Assembly: GCA_016711095.1 (NCBI GenBank)
Contig: JADJTP010000001.1
Location: 744,001 to 808,000 of the forward strand
Origin: Actinomycetales bacterium
GTDB taxonomy: Bacteria; Actinomycetota; Actinomycetes; Actinomycetales; Dermatophilaceae
Direction: 5' to 3'
Length of the DNA stretch: 64,000 bases
Under the pieces are notes generated by a model that ran no database searches, was not told the origin of the DNA, and saw nothing but the letters and a program-made list of their open reading frames with translations. The translations under genes and the position numbers were made by a program. Below, in pieces: positions 52,794 through 62,952 of the stretch; positions within the stretch are counted from its first letter, which is position 1; each line of letters begins with the position of its first letter.

Positions 52794-53471
52794 TCAGTTG
52801 CCGGCCTGAGGAGCCTTCCCGCGGTTGCGACGCGCCCAGATCCCCAAGCCGAGGGCGACCGCCAGCAGCCCGCCGCCGAGGCCGATCCAGAGGATCCCTT
52901 CGCTCGAACCGCTCGGGGTGCCGGCTTCCTGGGCTGAAGTGACCGATGGGGCGGTCATCGAGGGCGCCGAGGGCGCGACCGGATTCGACGCCGAGGGAGC
53001 CGACGGCGCGACCGAAGTCGACGCCGTGGGCGCAGACGGCGCTGGCACGCTCGCCGTGCCGCTCGCAGTGCCGGTCACGCTGAACTTTGTCTCGCCGGAG
53101 ATGGGGTGCCCGTCGGCGCTGACGACCCGAAATGCGATCCGATAGGAGCCCGGCCCGGGATCGGCGAGGGTCGCCGCCAACGTCTTGCCCGTCACCGTGG
53201 GGGACCCGAGAGTCACGATGACGCCCGAGCGGGTCAGCGCAAGCTGCGCGAATCTCGGGTTGATGTCCTCATTGAACGTGAGCGAGATCTGCCGCGGCCC
53301 CCGGTCCAGGACGGATCCGTCAGCGGGGACGACCGCCGAGAGCTCGCTGTGCGCGGGGACCGGCGCGACGGCATACGTGGCCTGCAGGGGGTGTGCCGCC
53401 GCGGGGAGAGGCGCGAGGGCGAGCACGGCAGACGCGAGCGGCACGAGCGCTCCGGTTAGCCGCGAGGTCAC
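52794..53471 (-). CDS. CopC domain copper-resistance-like protein
   Basis: Exported protein of 225 residues. A signal peptide ends at PAAAH, leaving His as the likely first mature residue, as in CopC where it binds Cu(II). The CopC beta-sandwich includes SELSAVVPADGSVLDRGP and SADGHPISGETKF. A Pro/Ser/Ala linker of SAPTAS-type repeats leads to a C-terminal helix and basic tail. GTG 53471 gives the proper signal. The usual CopD partner is absent here. Confidence 0.87.
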   Translation of the reverse strand: MTSRLTGALVPLASAVLALAPLPAAAHPLQATYAVAPVPAHSELSAVVPADGSVLDRGPRQISLTFNEDINPRFAQLALTRSGVIVTLGSPTVTGKTLAATLADPGPGSYRIAFRVVSADGHPISGETKFSVTGTASGTASVPAPSAPTASTSVAPSAPSASNPVAPSAPSMTAPSVTSAQEAGTPSGSSEGILWIGLGGGLLAVALGLGIWARRNRGKAPQAGN

Positions 53472-53581
53472 GGTCCGCCGCCTTCCTGCTCGGCCAGTTG
53501 CCAAATCCCAACCTACCGTCGAAGAGTTCGCCGACCAGCGGGTGGCCAGCTGCGGCGCCATGCCGCCGGGACGGGCGGCTG

Positions 53582-54016
53582 CTAAACCACAGCCGCCCGG
53601 CCGGGGTCGTCGGTGACGGGGTCGATCACCTCGAATCCGAGGCTAGCGGCGGCCCTGGCCATTTGGGCGTCATGGGTGACGATCGTGACCCTCTCCGCGC
53701 CGAGCCGCAGCGCCGACGCGATGTGAACCGAGTCGGCCCCGCCGAGGACGGTATCGAGCGCGATGGCTTCGTCGATCAGGTCGTCCCCGATGGCGATCAG
53801 GGCGAATTCGTCCAGGTACTCGTTGGCCACGTCGGTGGCCAGCCCGGCGTTCTTGACGACCCGCAGCACCTCCAGTTCGAGCATGCGTGAGCCGACGAAC
53901 CTGTCACCAGCGGCATACGCGGATTCGAACCACTCCCGGGCCGCAGCGGACTTGTCCGCGATCGCTCGCAGCAGCACCGACGAGTCGACGAACCAGGTGC
54001 GCTCAGATGAGGCCAT
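53582..54016 (-). CDS. vapC: PIN domain toxin (VapC-like)
   Basis: Ribonuclease toxin of 144 residues with the PIN acidic residues in FVDSSVLLRA, ELEVLR, GGADSVHIASA and VTHDAQM. It starts inside the end of the antitoxin gene (14-nt overlap), the usual type II order of antitoxin then toxin. VapC enzymes cut tRNA or rRNA; the target is unknown. Confidence 0.9.
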   Translation of the reverse strand: MASSERTWFVDSSVLLRAIADKSAAAREWFESAYAAGDRFVGSRMLELEVLRVVKNAGLATDVANEYLDEFALIAIGDDLIDEAIALDTVLGGADSVHIASALRLGAERVTIVTHDAQMARAAASLGFEVIDPVTDDPGRAAVV

Positions 54017-54296
54017 CGAACTTGGCCCGTTCGGCGTCGAGCGCAGCACCAAGGTCGATGCCGGTGGCGATGGTGGGGAAGCGGCGAGCCGACCGGGGAG
54101 CGGTACTGCGGGAAGGTCGGGCGAGCCCGGTGGCCACCAGTTCGTCGAGCGGATCGCCGGAACTCTCGATCTTGGTGATGCGGTATGCGGCGTGGCCGCG
54201 GCGCATCACGATAACCTCACCGTGGTCCGCGAGTCGCGTCGCCCGGGAGGGGTTCTGGTTCAGCTCGGTAAGCGTGATCGACGTCACAACGAACAT
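54003..54296 (-). CDS. Phd/YefM-type antitoxin
   Basis: Antitoxin of 97 residues. The N-terminal Phd fold is clear (SITLTELNQNPSRATRLADHGEVIVMRRGHAAYRITKI); the C-terminal half should wrap the toxin. The ATG at 54296 overlaps a -10-like TAGAAT, so a leaderless GTG at 54287 is a real alternative. It overlaps vapC and is likely autoregulated through the CTAGAA repeats at its promoter. Confidence 0.85.
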   Translation of the reverse strand: MFVVTSITLTELNQNPSRATRLADHGEVIVMRRGHAAYRITKIESSGDPLDELVATGLARPSRSTAPRSARRFPTIATGIDLGAALDAERAKFDGLI

Positions 54297-54314
54297 TCTA
54301 GCACTTCGTTCTAG
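54295..54314 (-). promoter_or_regulatory. Antitoxin promoter and operator candidate
   Basis: On the minus strand CTAGAA occurs twice, 13 bp apart, and the second forms a -10-like TAGAAT just upstream of the coding start. This would let the antitoxin cover its own promoter. Confidence 0.45.
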
Positions 54315-54369
54315 TTTGGGTGGGCGCAGGGGTCCCGTCGAAGACGCCAGGAACGACGCAAGCATGAAG

Positions 54370-54408
54370 AAACCCGCCCTGACTTTTTGACCTAGTCAGA
54401 ACGGGTTT
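54370..54408. terminator. Terminator after tRNA-His
   Basis: AAACCCG (54370-54376) and CTGACT pair with AGTCAG and CGGGTTT (54402-54408). It sits between tRNA-His and the antitoxin gene and has A/T ends suiting either direction. Confidence 0.75.
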
Positions 54409-54413
54409 CCCAC

Positions 54414-54490
54414 TGGGGTGAGTGACGGGACTTGAACCCGCGGCACCCGGGACCACAACCCGGTGCTCTACCAGCTGAGCTACACCCACC
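54414..54490 (-). tRNA. tRNA-His (GUG)
   Basis: Anticodon loop TTGTGGT reads GTG. The extra 5' G (54490) pairs with discriminator C, the identity mark of tRNA-His. The CCA end is encoded (54414-54416). Confidence 0.96.
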
Positions 54491-54519
54491 ATGACGCGGC
54501 CGAGGCCGCGCACAGCCGC

Positions 54520-55233
54520 CTATCGTACCGGGTCTGTGGAGGTGCCGATGACCGCCCCATGATCGACGACGTGGGCTTCACTGAGCGCCCGGACGGTCGC
54601 CGTGTCCGGCCCGGGCGGCGGAACGAAGATCGCGGCGCGGTAATAGCGCAGCTCGGCGATCGACTCGCGGATATCGGCGAGGGCCCGGTGTCCTCCGGAC
54701 TTGGCGGGGGAGTTGTGATACGCCCGGGGATACCAGCGGCGGGACAGCTCCTTGATGGAGGACACGTCGATGACTCGATAGTGCAGCCAGGCCTCGAGTT
54801 CGGGCATGTCGCGGGCCAGGAAGACGCGGTCGGTGCCGACCGTGTTGCCGGCGAGCACGGCCTTGCGTGGTTCGGGCACCCACTGGCGGATATAGGCGAG
54901 CACCCGTTCCTCGGCTTCGCGCAGGCTGGTTCCCCCGTCGAGTTCGGCCAGCAGCCCGGAGACCGAGTGCATGTCGACGACGAAGGGGTCCATCTGGGCC
55001 AGCGCTTCGGCCGGGGGAGTGATGACGACGTCCACACCCTCACCGAGGATGGTGAGCTCGTAGTCGGTGACCAGCGCCGCAACCTCGACCAGGGCGTCGC
55101 TCTTCAGGGACAGCCCGGTCATCTCACAGTCGATCCAGACGATCCGGTCGGCGAGCGCCCGCTCGCCGGGTACGCCTGGCGCCCTGACAGTAGTCGGGGC
55201 CGTCGGGGTGGTCGGGGTGGTTGGCACGCTCAC
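54520..55233 (-). CDS. orn: Oligoribonuclease
   Basis: DEDDh exonuclease that degrades 2-5-nt RNAs and pGpG. 237 residues. Active-site acids in WIDCEMTGL, a later D in LAGNTVGTDRVFL and the H/D in HRALADIRESI. A Thr/Pro/Ala-rich leader of about 28 residues (TTPTTPTAPTT) precedes the family core; a shorter start is possible but none is obvious. GAGGGG touches the GTG at 55233. Confidence 0.93.
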   Translation of the reverse strand: MSVPTTPTTPTAPTTVRAPGVPGERALADRIVWIDCEMTGLSLKSDALVEVAALVTDYELTILGEGVDVVITPPAEALAQMDPFVVDMHSVSGLLAELDGGTSLREAEERVLAYIRQWVPEPRKAVLAGNTVGTDRVFLARDMPELEAWLHYRVIDVSSIKELSRRWYPRAYHNSPAKSGGHRALADIRESIAELRYYRAAIFVPPPGPDTATVRALSEAHVVDHGAVIGTSTDPVR

Positions 55234-55292
55234 CCCCTCAGGGTATGGGGCGCGGAACCGCGCCGATGACAGGCTCAGCTACCCTGGCGGCC

Positions 55293-56510
55293 ATGTCGAC
55301 AGGGGACGTCAACCGCCCGGCATACCCGAATCCGTGGGTGCAGACCGCTCCGGGGGCACTCGGCCCCCCGCGGGGTCCGGTCGCCAACCCGACCCACCGG
55401 CCCGGCCTTCGACGTGCCCTGCTGTATGGCGGGGTCGTCACGCTCTTCCTAGCCTCTCTGGTCGTCCTTGCTCTCTTCCTCGGCGTCTCTGTGGGCGCGC
55501 AGACCGCCCTGCTGGTAGCCCTCTTCGCGGCGTTGCCGCTGCTGGTCGTCGTACCCCTGTTCCTTTGGCTCGATCGCCTGGAGGCCGAACCGACCCGCTA
55601 TCTCCTCTTCGCCTTCCTCTGGGGAGCCTTGTGCGCCCCCGTCGGCGCAGTGGTGCTCAACACCGGCTTCCACCTGTTGCTGCTGTCGGCCAAGACCGAG
55701 AACGCCGACGCCTGGAGCGCGGTTCTCAGCGCACCCCCTGTCGAGGAGGGACTCAAGGGACTGGCCGTGCTGGCGATCCTGCTCGTGCGTCGCCGCGAGT
55801 TCGACGGGGTGATCGACGGCATCGTGTATGCCGGTCTGGCGGGGGCGGGGTTCGCTTTCAGCGAGAACATCCTCTATCTGGGAATGGCCTACGAGGAGGC
55901 CGGTTCGCGGGGGTTGACCGAGGTGTTCATCGTGCGGTGCTTGCTCGGGCCGTTCGCCCACCCGCTGTTCACCGCGTGTATCGGCGTGGGGCTCGGGCTC
56001 GCGGTCTCGGTGGCGCCCACTCCTTTGGCCAGGGTGGGGTTCGGGCTGGCCGGCTACGCGTGCGCCATTCTGCTGCACGCCGTCTGGAATCTGTCTGCCT
56101 CGACCGGCACGTATTGGGGGGTCTATCTCGCGTTCCAGATGCCTGTCTTCGCGGCGTTCTTGATCATGCTGCTCGTGCTCCGGGCGCGCGAATCCGGGGC
56201 GGTGCGCCGATATCTGAGCCAGTATGCCGACGCCGGCTGGCTCACCCACCCGGAGGTCTCCATGCTTGCCTCCCTGTCCCAGCGCCGGGCGGCGCGGGCC
56301 TGGGCGAAGGCACAGGGCGGTGCCCCGGCGGCGCGGTCGATGCGATCCTTCCAGGACGTCGCGAGCGACCTGGCGTTGCTGCGGGCGCGGGTGGTGCGTG
56401 GCGCAGCGGAGGTGGCTGCGCACGAGCACGAGCGGGCGTTGCTCGACGCGCTCACCGGCCACCGGCTCGCGCTGACGTCGCCGCCGCCGCGCCCTAGACT
56501 AAGTCGCTAG
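55293..56510 (+). CDS. PrsW family intramembrane metalloprotease
   Basis: Membrane protein of 405 residues with about nine helices. The PrsW/CPBP motifs are present: PVEEGLKG at about 148-156, SENILYLG at about 189-196 and PFAHPLFTACIG at about 220-231, supplying the metal-binding Glu and His. Bacillus PrsW clips an anti-sigma factor; here the substrate is unknown. A cytosolic helical tail of about 100 residues follows the last helix. Confidence 0.88.
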   Translation: MSTGDVNRPAYPNPWVQTAPGALGPPRGPVANPTHRPGLRRALLYGGVVTLFLASLVVLALFLGVSVGAQTALLVALFAALPLLVVVPLFLWLDRLEAEPTRYLLFAFLWGALCAPVGAVVLNTGFHLLLLSAKTENADAWSAVLSAPPVEEGLKGLAVLAILLVRRREFDGVIDGIVYAGLAGAGFAFSENILYLGMAYEEAGSRGLTEVFIVRCLLGPFAHPLFTACIGVGLGLAVSVAPTPLARVGFGLAGYACAILLHAVWNLSASTGTYWGVYLAFQMPVFAAFLIMLLVLRARESGAVRRYLSQYADAGWLTHPEVSMLASLSQRRAARAWAKAQGGAPAARSMRSFQDVASDLALLRARVVRGAAEVAAHEHERALLDALTGHRLALTSPPPRPRLSR

Positions 56511-56535
56511 CCGTCCGCAATCCGGGCGCCAGTTT

Positions 56536-56608
56536 GCCCCCGTAGCACAACGGATAGTGCAGCGGCCTTCTAATCCGCAGGTTGCAGGTTCGAGTCCTGC
56601 CGGGGGCG
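56536..56608 (+). tRNA. tRNA-Arg (UCU)
   Basis: Acceptor GCCCCCG pairs with CGGGGGC. The anticodon region CTTCTAA reads TCT. T-arm is CAGGTTCGAGTCCTG. CCA is not encoded. Its last bases are also the first bases of the tandem array that follows. Confidence 0.94.
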
Positions 56609-56855
56609 CGAAGCGCCACCGGCAGAAGTAAACAGGGGCTCGAATGTCAGTGAGAGCCCCGACGGGGGCGCGAAGCGCCACCGGCAGAAGTAAACAGGGG
56701 CTCGATGTCAGTGAGAGCCCCGCCGGGGGCGCGAAGCGCCACCGGCAGAAGTAAACAGGGGTCGAATGCGGGCCCCGAGGGGGCGGCCACCGGCAGAAGT
56801 AAACAGGGGCTCGAACGTCAGTGAGAGCCGCGACGGGGGCGCGAAGCGCCACCGG
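56602..56855 (+). repeat. About 61-bp tandem array fused to tRNA-Arg 3' end
   Basis: Units start at GGGGGCG at 56602, 56664, 56725, 56779 and (partial) 56835. Each complete unit has a stem GGCGC-GAA-GCGCC, the constant segment GGCAGAAGTAAACAGGGG and a stem GGGGCTC/GAGCCCC. Unit 4 has small deletions. The first unit begins inside the tRNA acceptor, so the array can be read through with the tRNA. It has no protein-like frame on either strand. The remaining 56856-56927 is the leader of the next gene. Confidence 0.85.
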
Positions 56856-56927
56856 ATCGGCGAAGGGGTTGGGCGTGTCGGGGTGGTTCAGGTTGAGTCG
56901 GCCTGACGGACTTGGAAGGATGCCGAT

Positions 56928-58643
56928 GTGACCGGAGCCAGCGCCCCCGCCGGGGAGCTGTCCGCCCTGCTCGGCGCCGTCGAATTGCTGCGCGATGAGG
57001 TGGCCGCCACTCGCTTGCCACTGGCTTTGCCTGAGGCGGCTGCCGCGAACAAGGCCCGGATCGAGCTTCTTCTGCAGCTCGACGACTATGTCCTGCCCCG
57101 TCTGCGCTCGCTCGACGCCCCCTTGTTGGCTGTCGTCGGCGGCTCGACCGGCGCGGGGAAGTCCACACTCGTCAACTCACTTGTCGGTGCCGTCGTGAGC
57201 AAGTCGGGGGTGCTTCGCCCGACAACCCGTTCGCCTGTCCTCGTCCATCACCCGTCCGACGAGCGGTGGTTCGTCGGCGATCGGGTATTGCCGGGCTTGG
57301 CGCGGGTGCGCGGGGCCGACAACGTCGAGGACCCGTCCGCCGTTCGACTCGTGGCCGTGGATGCCTTGCCGGCGGGGCTGGCCTTGCTCGATGCTCCCGA
57401 CATCGACTCGGTGGTCATGACCAATCGGGCTCTGGCCGTGCAACTTCTCGGAGCGGCAGATCTCTGGCTGTTCGTCACCACGGCCGCCCGCTACGCCGAT
57501 GCCGTGCCGTGGACGCTCCTGCGGCAGGCCTCCGACCGCGGCACGTCCGTCGCGGTGATCCTGGACCGAGTCCCCCGCGAGGCTGTCGGCGAGGTCCAGG
57601 ACCACTTGGGCTCGATGCTCAAGGAACAGGGTTTGATGCTGGCTCCTGTCTTCACCATCGCGGAGGTGCCGCTCGGTCCGCAGGGGCTGCTCGGTCCCGA
57701 CGAGATCGGTCGACTGCAGGGCTGGCTGGTGGCTCTGGCCCGAGACGCCAAGGCCCGGGCCATCGTCGTGCGCCACACCCTCAGCGGCGCTCTCGACTCG
57801 ATCGACGGCCGGATCGCAGCACTCGCCGAGGCCACCGGCGAACAGCACGCGGCCACCAACGCCCTCGGGAGGGTTGCTGACGCGGCATACGCGGAAGCGG
57901 CCGACGGGGTGCGGTCGGGGATGGTGGACGGCACATTGTTGCGCGGCGAAGTGCTCTCACGCTGGCAGGAGTTCGTCGGCGCCGGGGAGTTCTTCAAGCA
58001 GGTCGAGTCCACCGTGTCGCGATGGCGCGACCAGATCGTCTCGGCCGTCAAAGGCAAACCAGCGCCCGCGCAGGAACTGGGCGAGGCATTGCACTCCGGG
58101 GTTGCGGCGCTCGTCACCGCGGAGGCCCAAGCGGCCGCCGCGAAGGTCGCACGCTCCTGGCGGGGTATGCCGGGTGGCCAGCTTCTGCTCGATGCCACCC
58201 CGGGCCTGGGGACGGTGTCCCCTCAGTTGTCCGAGGGTGTCGAGCGGCTGGTCCGCGATTGGCAGGACGACGTCCTGGACCTGGTGCGCTCCGAGGGACA
58301 GGATCGGCGCACAACGGCCAAGGTCGCGGCATACGGGGTGAATGGTGTGGGCGTCGTGCTCATGTTGGTGACTTTCGCGTATACCGGCGGCGTGACGGGC
58401 GCCGAAGCCGGGATCGCCGGCGGCACCGCGGTGCTCGGCCAGAAGCTGCTCGAGGCGATTTTCGGCGACCAAGCCGTGCGCTCGCTCGCGGCGAAGGCTC
58501 GCAATGCGCTGCTCGAGCGGGTCGAGGACCTGTATGCCGCGGACGCCGCGCGCTTCCGCGAGGCGATGGCCCACGTCGAGGTGCCTCGCGACCAGGGTCG
58601 GCGATTGTCGGCCTCCGCCCTCAAGGTCAAGGCTGCCCGATGA
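56928..58643 (+). CDS. Dynamin-like GTPase, first of a pair
   Basis: Large GTPase of 571 residues. P-loop GGSTGAGKST at about 71-80, switch I threonine in RPTTRSP, DxxG equivalent in LLDAPDIDS. The long helical rest holds a hydrophobic hairpin near 460-515, fit for membrane insertion, as in bacterial dynamins. GTG 56928 follows AAGGA. It overlaps the second GTPase by 4 nt. Such pairs (DynA/DynB) act in septum or membrane remodelling in Streptomyces. That role is inferred. Confidence 0.85.
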   Translation: MTGASAPAGELSALLGAVELLRDEVAATRLPLALPEAAAANKARIELLLQLDDYVLPRLRSLDAPLLAVVGGSTGAGKSTLVNSLVGAVVSKSGVLRPTTRSPVLVHHPSDERWFVGDRVLPGLARVRGADNVEDPSAVRLVAVDALPAGLALLDAPDIDSVVMTNRALAVQLLGAADLWLFVTTAARYADAVPWTLLRQASDRGTSVAVILDRVPREAVGEVQDHLGSMLKEQGLMLAPVFTIAEVPLGPQGLLGPDEIGRLQGWLVALARDAKARAIVVRHTLSGALDSIDGRIAALAEATGEQHAATNALGRVADAAYAEAADGVRSGMVDGTLLRGEVLSRWQEFVGAGEFFKQVESTVSRWRDQIVSAVKGKPAPAQELGEALHSGVAALVTAEAQAAAAKVARSWRGMPGGQLLLDATPGLGTVSPQLSEGVERLVRDWQDDVLDLVRSEGQDRRTTAKVAAYGVNGVGVVLMLVTFAYTGGVTGAEAGIAGGTAVLGQKLLEAIFGDQAVRSLAAKARNALLERVEDLYAADAARFREAMAHVEVPRDQGRRLSASALKVKAAR

Positions 58644-60340
58644 GCCCTTTGCGGATGGGCTCGGCCACGCTCGCGGGTGTGTCCGCCGAGTCGCTCGCCG
58701 ACCGGGCCGCGGCGCTGGCTCGGGCGATCGCGGATGGGTCTCGGGAGTTGGAACCGAAACACGTCGCTGCGGCCGCCGACCTCGTCGACAAGGTGCGCGA
58801 GCGCACGTCGATCGCCGGAGGCCACACGGTCGTCGCACTTGCCGGGGCGACCGGCAGCGGGAAGTCGTCGCTGTTCAACGCGGTCGTCGGAGAGCCGGTG
58901 GCCCGGATCGGGGCCCGGCGCCCGACAACATCGACACCCGCTGCGGCGGTGTGGGGGGGTGCGCCGGCGACCGAATTGCTGGACTGGCTGGCAGTGCCCG
59001 AGCGACATCACGTCACGGCCAAGGCGACCGACCGCGGCGACCAGGGTGCGGGCGACCAGACCGTGGGTGTGTTGGGCTCGCTCGACGGGCTCGTGCTGCT
59101 CGACCTGCCGGACTTCGACTCCCGGGTGGATTCTCACCGGATCGAGGCCCGGCGGGTCCTGGAGTTGGTCGACGTCTTCGTTTGGGTGACCGACCCGCAG
59201 AAATACGCCGACGCCCTGCTCCACGAGGACTATCTGCGGGTGTTGGCCACCCATGATGCCGTCACTCTCGTCGTGCTCAACCAGATCGATCGGTTGGCGC
59301 CGGACGCGGTGGAGCAATGCCGCGAGGATCTCAGCCGACTGCTCGCCGACGATGGGCTTGTCACCACCCGGGTCATGAGCACCTCGGCGCGCACTGGGGA
59401 GGGCGTCACCGAACTGACCCAGGCACTCGCGAACGCAGTCGCTGGCGCCAGCGCCGCGCGGGCTCGCCTGTCGGCAGACATCACCGCCGTCGCCCGGGAC
59501 CTGCGCGCGGGGGTCGGCGACAGCGAGCCAACGGTTGCGGCAGACGCCGACGGCGCGCTTGTTGACGCGCTCTCGCGGGCAGCGGGTGTGCCGGTGGTGC
59601 TGAAGGCGGTCGTCCAGGACTATCGCCACGAGGCTCATCAGGTCGGTGGGTGGCTGTTCACCCGGTGGCTGTCGTCGTTCAAGGCCGACCCGCTGTCCCG
59701 GCTGCGTCTGGGCAAGTCGGTCGTCTCGATGACATCGATCGGCGAGGCAGACGTGCGCGCAGTGCTCGGTCGCTCGGCGATCCCGCCGCCGTCGCCGTCG
59801 GCGCGAGCCGCGGTGTCCCTGGCTACCCGACAAGTGGCTGACCGCGCCGGATCCGGATTGCCGGTGCGCTGGGCGGAGGCCGTGGCCGACGCTGCGGCTC
59901 CCGGGGACCGGACGCTTGCCGACGCCCTTGACCAGGCGGTCGTGCATAGCCCGTTGCGGGTCCGCAGGCCGATGTGGTGGTCGGTGGTCGGGGCCTTGCA
60001 GTGGCTGTTCGGATTGGCTGTCATCGCGGGTGTCGGGTGGCTGACGGCGATCGCCGTTGTCTCCTGGTTGCAGTTGCCCGAGCTGCCGACTCCGACAGTC
60101 GGGGTGCTTCCCTGGCCTTTCGTGCTGCTGGCGGGCGGGATCCTGCTGGGTCTGCTTACCGCGGGGGTGTCGCGCGGTCTGGCCCGCGTCGGCGCGCGCC
60201 GACGTGCGGCGCTGGTGGGGCGGCGGCTGCGCGACGCGATCGCCGAGGTCGCCAGGGAGCGAATCGTCGCACCCGTCGATGCCGTCCTCACCCGCCATCG
60301 TCGGGTCCGCGAGTTGCTCGACAAGGCTCTCGAGGTCTGA
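58640..60340 (+). CDS. Dynamin-like/YfjP-type GTPase, second of the pair
   Basis: GTPase of 566 residues. P-loop GATGSGKSS at about 70-78, switch I in RRPTTSTP, G3 LLDLPDFDSR and G4 NQID. Two helices at about 450-515 (WWSVVGALQWLFGLAVIAGV; WPFVLLAGGILLGLL) anchor the C-terminal part, and a basic helical end follows. It begins by ATGA overlap with the first GTPase. It probably forms a hetero-complex with it at the membrane. Confidence 0.85.
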   Translation: MSPLRMGSATLAGVSAESLADRAAALARAIADGSRELEPKHVAAAADLVDKVRERTSIAGGHTVVALAGATGSGKSSLFNAVVGEPVARIGARRPTTSTPAAAVWGGAPATELLDWLAVPERHHVTAKATDRGDQGAGDQTVGVLGSLDGLVLLDLPDFDSRVDSHRIEARRVLELVDVFVWVTDPQKYADALLHEDYLRVLATHDAVTLVVLNQIDRLAPDAVEQCREDLSRLLADDGLVTTRVMSTSARTGEGVTELTQALANAVAGASAARARLSADITAVARDLRAGVGDSEPTVAADADGALVDALSRAAGVPVVLKAVVQDYRHEAHQVGGWLFTRWLSSFKADPLSRLRLGKSVVSMTSIGEADVRAVLGRSAIPPPSPSARAAVSLATRQVADRAGSGLPVRWAEAVADAAAPGDRTLADALDQAVVHSPLRVRRPMWWSVVGALQWLFGLAVIAGVGWLTAIAVVSWLQLPELPTPTVGVLPWPFVLLAGGILLGLLTAGVSRGLARVGARRRAALVGRRLRDAIAEVARERIVAPVDAVLTRHRRVRELLDKALEV

Positions 60341-60508
60341 CGCCGCTCCGCGGTTGTCCACAAGCACCCCGCCGCTGTCACGCCGTCCACAAGCCCCAGC
60401 TTGCGTATGCCGCCGGGCCGGCTCCCTGGCGCACCCTGTGGTCACCCGCTTCCGTCGGGAGTGGGCGGCATACGACGGGCTTGACGAGAGACAAGGCAGG
60501 GAGAGCAG

Positions 60509-61108
60509 ATGTACGAGACCTACGTGACCGTGGCAGGCAACGTGACGGCCGACCCGGTGTTACGCAGCACCAAGGCAGGCAAACCGTTCGTCACCTTCCG
60601 GGTGGCCTCCACGTCCCGGCGCTACGACGGCCGGGTCGGTGGCTTCGTCGACGGCGGGACCAACTTCATGTCCGTCGTCGCGTTCAACGCCCTCGCAGCC
60701 AATGTGGTGGCCAGCGTCTCCAAGGGACAGCCAGTTGTTGTCCACGGGCGGCTGCGGGTCAACACCTGGTCGGCCTCCGAGGGCCACTCGATGACTTCGG
60801 TCGAGATCGACGCCTACCACGTCGGGCACGACCTGTCCCGCGGGCAGTCGCACTTCAGCAAGCCTCAGCGTGCGCAGTTCGACCCCAACGACAGGCTCGC
60901 GGAGGACGAGGTGCAGGGCGCCATCGAGCAGCTTGCCGGCGACGAGGACGAGAGGGAGTCGTCCGGTGCACCCGTTGCGGCCGAGTCCGATGCGGCCCAG
61001 GAGTCCGACGAGGTGGCCTGGCAGGGCGAGCGTCTGCCGGACGGGTGGCTTCCCCAGGGCGCCGGCGATCCGCAGACCGATCCCTACATCATTGCCAAGG
61101 CGAGCTGA
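60509..61108 (+). CDS. Single-stranded DNA-binding protein, paralogue without acidic tip
   Basis: OB-fold SSB of 199 residues. The fold is clear (YVTVAGNVTADPVLR, VTFRVAST, VVVHGRL). The C-terminal tail is acidic in part but ends TDPYIIAKAS. It lacks the conserved DDDIPF-like tip that recruits partners in replicative SSB. So this is more like the accessory SsbB class, used in transformation (Bacillus) or chromosome segregation (Streptomyces). ATG 60509 follows GGGAGAG. Confidence 0.88.
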   Translation: MYETYVTVAGNVTADPVLRSTKAGKPFVTFRVASTSRRYDGRVGGFVDGGTNFMSVVAFNALAANVVASVSKGQPVVVHGRLRVNTWSASEGHSMTSVEIDAYHVGHDLSRGQSHFSKPQRAQFDPNDRLAEDEVQGAIEQLAGDEDERESSGAPVAAESDAAQESDEVAWQGERLPDGWLPQGAGDPQTDPYIIAKAS

Positions 61109-61192
61109 GAGCTCCAGTCGCGGGCCCGGTTGGCCGGGCCCGCGCGGGCGACGATTGGGTTGCCCGGTGGCCCGGCGGATAGCCTTCCGCGC

Positions 61193-62875
<1,683 letters not shown>

Positions 62876-62923
62876 CCCACGGCCTCTGTCCTGCAACGAA
62901 ATTCGGTGCCCTAGTCTCGCCTA

Positions 62924-62939
62924 TCGAACATATGTCTGA
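62924..62939. promoter_or_regulatory. SOS (LexA) box-like site
   Basis: TCGAAC-ATAT-GTCTGA matches the actinobacterial LexA consensus TCGAACNNNNGTTCGA at all of the left half and four of six positions of the right half. It lies 13 nt before the DUF222 gene start at 62953. SOS boxes are known in mycobacterial 13E12 (DUF222) family genes. Confidence 0.5.
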
Positions 62940-62952
62940 TAGAATGAGGGCC

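Noticed and set aside
56499..56852. Minus-strand frame of repeated VYFCRW units over the tRNA-Arg array
   Set aside because: It reads through antisense tRNA and follows only from the tandem DNA repeat; frame breaks at unit 4.
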